NCBI GenBank assembly: GCA_043802925.1 | Contig: JAZDKP010000274.1 | Coordinates: 1-50,348 of the forward strand | Length of the DNA: 50,348 nucleotides | Direction of reading: 5' to 3' | DNA from: JAZDKP01 sp043802925 | GTDB taxonomy: Bacteria; Fibrobacterota; OXYB2-FULL-49-7; JAEUSG01 | In this document: one piece after another, positions 47,768 through 50,348 of the stretch | How the letters are laid out: every line of letters begins with the position of its first letter | Numbering within the stretch: the stretch's first letter is position 1 | Program-made: the position numbers and the translations under genes | Notes under the pieces: model-generated | What the model saw: only the letters and a program-made list of their open reading frames with translations | Databases searched by the model: none | What the model was told of the DNA's origin: nothing

Positions 47768-48823
47768 TTAGAACTGGTGCGCTTTATGCGGGCCCATGCT
47801 GTAAATAAGCTGTAATTCAACGGAATTCACGCCCGCCTGGTCATGCGGTATGAAATACTCATAGGTCAACTGCAGAAGCGTGCTTTCTTCAAGAACCGCG
47901 TATCCGATAAAGGGCTTGATGGCCCGGTCGGTCTTATCCGCATCGTCCGGAGCCTGGTACTGTTCGTATAGGAGGCCGCCATTGAAGTGGTTCGCGGACC
48001 GCGCATCCGCGAAAGCGTAAAACCCTCCTCGCTTTTCATGCGAAATCATGCTTAACGCATCAATGTGCTCTGCGTTTTTATAGACATATTCGCCCTGAAC
48101 CGTCATTTTCAGCGTTGCCGAGAGCGCTATTCTGCTTTTCAGATCCGCTCCCAGTATCAGGGCCTTGGTTCCATTTGCGGGATCGTTGGTTCCCTGCGCA
48201 ATGGAGAAGCCCAGTTCTGAAGGCGCAATATCGTCACCCAAGACAAAGGAGTTGACAATGCGGCCAATCCAGCCGAAATCGGCGGTCGTTGTGTCGGGAT
48301 GAAAGGAGTTGCCCTGTAGAAGATCACCGGAAAGCAGCAATGAATAGCTCCCGGCAACCGGAATCAACGAGGATGCCTGTACTCCGGTTTCATTAAAGCT
48401 TTCTTCCCCCGGAAGCAATTGTCCCATGGACGGATCCATCACCCGCGGCGTGCGGATAAACGGATACGTGTGAGGGTGGGCGGGATTGAGACGGCCGAAT
48501 CCGACCCTGTATTTTCCACCTTTGAGCGCCATATTTAAAGGCAAGCCTTTAATCATCGTGGTATACGCTTCTTCTATTTCCACGCCATCGGTTGCAAGCG
48601 AAAGCACGATGGCCCCGTTAAAATAAGGATTAAGCGCCGCCTCGAACATCAATTCCGTCTCACCGAGTTCAAGTGTCGGTTGATTCGGCGATGCGGACGT
48701 GCTGTCATCCGTATAGGCGCCCAACAACTGTCCGATTGCTGAAATATTAGGATTGGTAACACCTGCCTGAACGGATTGAATGGAACCCGCAATCAGAAAT
48801 ACCAGCGCAAATAGAATGCGCAT
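47768..48823 (-). CDS. Porin-like outer-membrane protein linked to metal uptake
   Basis: A 351-residue exported protein with signal peptide MRILFALVFLIAGSIQSVQA and a beta-barrel pattern of alternating residues ending in aromatic Phe (PHKAHQF). ELGETELMFEAALNPYFNG and KGGKYRVGFGRLNPAHPHTY resemble outer-membrane proteins found beside Znu systems. It lies 25 bases upstream of the binding-protein gene and probably supplies metal across the outer membrane. Confidence 0.78.
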   Translation of the reverse strand: MRILFALVFLIAGSIQSVQAGVTNPNISAIGQLLGAYTDDSTSASPNQPTLELGETELMFEAALNPYFNGAIVLSLATDGVEIEEAYTTMIKGLPLNMALKGGKYRVGFGRLNPAHPHTYPFIRTPRVMDPSMGQLLPGEESFNETGVQASSLIPVAGSYSLLLSGDLLQGNSFHPDTTTADFGWIGRIVNSFVLGDDIAPSELGFSIAQGTNDPANGTKALILGADLKSRIALSATLKMTVQGEYVYKNAEHIDALSMISHEKRGGFYAFADARSANHFNGGLLYEQYQAPDDADKTDRAIKPFIGYAVLEESTLLQLTYEYFIPHDQAGVNSVELQLIYSMGPHKAHQF

Positions 48824-48912
48824 AATTAACCTCCAATATATTGTAAGTCAAGCCGCGCTTACGCGCAGCATTGTTCGAGTCTTCGTTGTTTCAGAAAGAG
48901 AAAGGGCGGGGG

Positions 48913-49179
48913 TCAGGCGGATGGAGGCGCGCGGCTTGCAAAGATGGGAAAGTTAATCTGCGAAACCGTTGTTTCCACCTCCGGGAGGGGTTGTTGATAT
49001 CGTATCGGCTGAATGAAAAGGACGACGGGGTGCTCAACTTGTGCGGGTGATTGCGACAACAGACAAATAGGACAATCAAAATGGATTTTTTCATCCGAAT
49101 GATGGTCCGTTGCAACCAGGAAAGAGGCGAATAGGGAAACGGCGATTAGCAATATCGATGAGGCGGAGCGGAATTTCAT
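48913..49179 (-). CDS. Hypothetical exported CPIC protein
   Basis: An 88-residue protein with signal peptide ASSILLIAVSLFASFLVATDHH followed by HFDCPICLLSQSPAQVE. Small secreted proteins with an HxxxCPIC-type motif after a signal often precede metal-uptake genes; the Cys and His may bind metal. The following porin gene starts 90 bases on, so they may form an operon. Confidence 0.6.
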   Translation of the reverse strand: MKFRSASSILLIAVSLFASFLVATDHHSDEKIHFDCPICLLSQSPAQVEHPVVLFIQPIRYQQPLPEVETTVSQINFPIFASRAPPSA

Positions 49180-49212
49180 TGCGAAAAAGTTACAAATCGG
49201 CGAAGGATAAAG

Positions 49213-49911
49213 TCAATTCACGCCCTTTTTCCAATAGCCCAGCATTTTATCACGGTCTCCCGTGTCTTCGATAACGGAGCCTTGTTCAAGAATGACAAAA
49301 CGGGTGCAAACCGCTTGGGCGAAATCTGTGTCATGCGTTGCCAAAACCATGGCGGTCGGGGTTGTCTGAAGCAGGGCCATGAGCGCTCTTTTGCCCACCG
49401 GGTCAAGGGCGGATGACGGTTCGTCAAACAGTAAAAGCGAAGGATCCGCAACCAGCGTTCCGGCCAGCGCGACTCTCTGACGTTGCCCGTGCGAGAGCCG
49501 GTGTGGAGACGATTCAGCAAGATGGGAAATGCCCAGCTTTTCAAGCATTGCCAGGGCCTTCAACCGTGCCAGGCCGCGTTCCATCCCCCGGCGTTCGAGC
49601 GAAAATGAGACATCATCCACTACTTTCGGAAAAAGAATCTGATCTTCGGGAAGGCTGAAAAGAAAACCGGTCTTGTCCCGTATGCTTCGTTCCGTTTTCG
49701 CGGTTAAAAGAACGCCATCCAATGAAACAGTCCCCTGATAAGGCAGCAGGCCGACGGCGACGTAAAGCAGCGTGGTTTTGCCGGAACCGTTCAGTCCCAG
49801 CAGCGCCACCCGTTCATCAGAACGGATGTCCAGCGAGAGGTTGCGAAGCGCGGGACGCGGTTGCCCGTCATACTGAACCGTAACATTCCGAAGCGAAAGC
49901 ATGGCCTCCAT
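49213..49911 (-). CDS. cbiO: Cobalt/ECF-type ABC transporter ATPase
   Basis: A 232-residue ATPase. Walker A is LLGLNGSGKTTLL, the Q-loop region is FLFSLPEDQILFPKVVDDVSF (20 residues shown from F to S), the signature is LSHGQRQRVALAG, Walker B LLLFDEPSSALDP and the switch His in LATHDTDFA. The PEDQ segment is typical of CbiO/EcfA rather than ZnuC. The start is ATG 49911, overlapping the cbiQ stop by one base (TAATG); a longer frame to 49965 would run into cbiQ. Probably for Co2+ uptake, linked in theme to btuB and cobQ. Confidence 0.85.
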   Translation of the reverse strand: MEAMLSLRNVTVQYDGQPRPALRNLSLDIRSDERVALLGLNGSGKTTLLYVAVGLLPYQGTVSLDGVLLTAKTERSIRDKTGFLFSLPEDQILFPKVVDDVSFSLERRGMERGLARLKALAMLEKLGISHLAESSPHRLSHGQRQRVALAGTLVADPSLLLFDEPSSALDPVGKRALMALLQTTPTAMVLATHDTDFAQAVCTRFVILEQGSVIEDTGDRDKMLGYWKKGVN

Positions 49912-50216
49912 TACAGCACCCCCAGGCGATATAGGGCGGCGACTGCCAGTAAAGACAGCAGGCAACCCATGGCCGCAAGGTCACTGGCTTTCAACGGCCG
50001 GTTATCGCTAATGCAGGCAGCGGCTGCGTCGTACCCTCGCACTTCCATGGCCGCGCCTACGCGTTCTGCCCGTTGAATTATACGCAGCATCCAGACGACC
50101 GGAAATTTCGCGATCATTCTTATTCCTGGCCCCCAACCGGAAGGTTGGCGCAGATGGATGGCATAAGATATCCTCCGTGTTTCATCAACGAGCGTTGCGG
50201 TCTGGTGGGGGTCACC
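49911..50216 (-). pseudogene. cbiQ: 5'-truncated CbiQ (cobalt transporter membrane subunit)
   Basis: The frame reads leftward from 50216 to the stop at 49911. It encodes the CbiQ C-terminal part: TLVDETRRISYAIHLRQ, then IIQRAERVGAAMEVRGYD with the family's coupling-helix motif, and a last membrane segment. Upstream, an in-frame TGA at 50217-50219 closes it, with no start codon before ATG 50117. Family proteins are about 230-260 residues, so the first ~150 are missing. The 130 bases to the window end do not encode them. Either DNA was inserted or rearranged near 50200-50217, or this is an assembly edge. Confidence 0.75.
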
Positions 50217-50348
50217 TCACGAAACGGATTATATAGCACGTTAAGGATTTGAAAACGGCTTTAACGGCCTAAAAACGCCGTTTTCTGGCCTTTTGAAATA
50301 GAGACCCTCATGCAACCCCTACCGTTCGATGAGCTTTGATCATTACAT

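Noticed and set aside
50200..50219. IS3-family-like terminus (GGTGGGGGTCACCTCA)
   Set aside because: The orientation would place the element over the cbiQ coding part on the left, which is intact there; no matching inverted repeat or transposase was found.

Overview
The window reads as chromosome from a Gram-negative, largely anaerobic bacterium. It has an outer membrane (a BtuB-type TonB receptor, a porin-like barrel, several lipoproteins and an Lgt). It also carries many iron-sulfur and low-potential redox genes: a ferredoxin, two ferredoxin-containing MinD ATPases, Mrp, three NifX/NifB-C-type proteins, a FeoB-like permease and a group 4 [NiFe] hydrogenase large subunit. KatG shows some exposure to oxygen. 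The gene mix would fit Fibrobacterota-like or related candidate lineages, but that is a guess from gene content. The window is bounded on the left by a cut ISAzo13-type transposase and on the right by a cbiQ gene that has lost its 5' part.

Layout. (1) 1-5861: transposase fragment, cobalamin riboswitch, btuB, a beta-propeller lipoprotein that overlaps btuB, cobQ and a small ferredoxin. (2) About 5.9-17.8 kb: an accessory island, all genes on the + strand. It carries four SpoVG-like genes, a ParB-like protein, a DUF932 protein, phage/plasmid-type hypothetical genes, a possible RelE-like toxin pair and a 44-residue zinc ribbon. Intergenic space is large and highly structured. Nearly every gene or short run is followed by its own strong hairpin, several dispersed repeats occur, and a ~140-160 nt RNA-like element occurs four times upstream of small genes. 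(3) 17.9-30.7 kb: a long leftward array: SemiSWEET, methyltransferase, lgt, small membrane proteins, DegT-type aminotransferase, a CDF exporter with a zinc-ribbon tail, two secreted propeller proteins, two MinD/ferredoxin ATPases, TrmO, pyruvoyl arginine decarboxylase, a DUF5320-type protein and three NifX-like proteins. (4) 30.7-41.1 kb: a divergent sigma-54-type promoter region drives the NifX-like operon leftward and mrp, an MBL-fold hydrolase and a methyltransferase rightward. Then come a FeoB-like permease, cell-wall hydrolases, a transsulfuration enzyme, DUF89, two more DUF5320-related proteins and a PAS/AAA+ sigma-54 activator. A shared dyad, ATTGCA-N4-TGCAAT, lies by the mrp/NifX promoters, by the DUF5320 promoter and upstream of the activator gene, which suggests one regulon. 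(5) 41.3-50.3 kb: psd, an orphan hydrogenase large subunit, a tiny lipoprotein, katG, a zinc/manganese-type ABC importer without its ATPase, a porin-like protein, and cbiO with a truncated cbiQ.

The most unusual feature is the four-copy structured element of the island (7388-7542, 13526-13684, 15033-15170, 17274-17410). Six helices can be drawn in each copy, most of them supported by compensatory base changes between copies, and each copy sits directly upstream of a SpoVG-like or zinc-ribbon gene. I do not recognise it as a known RNA family.
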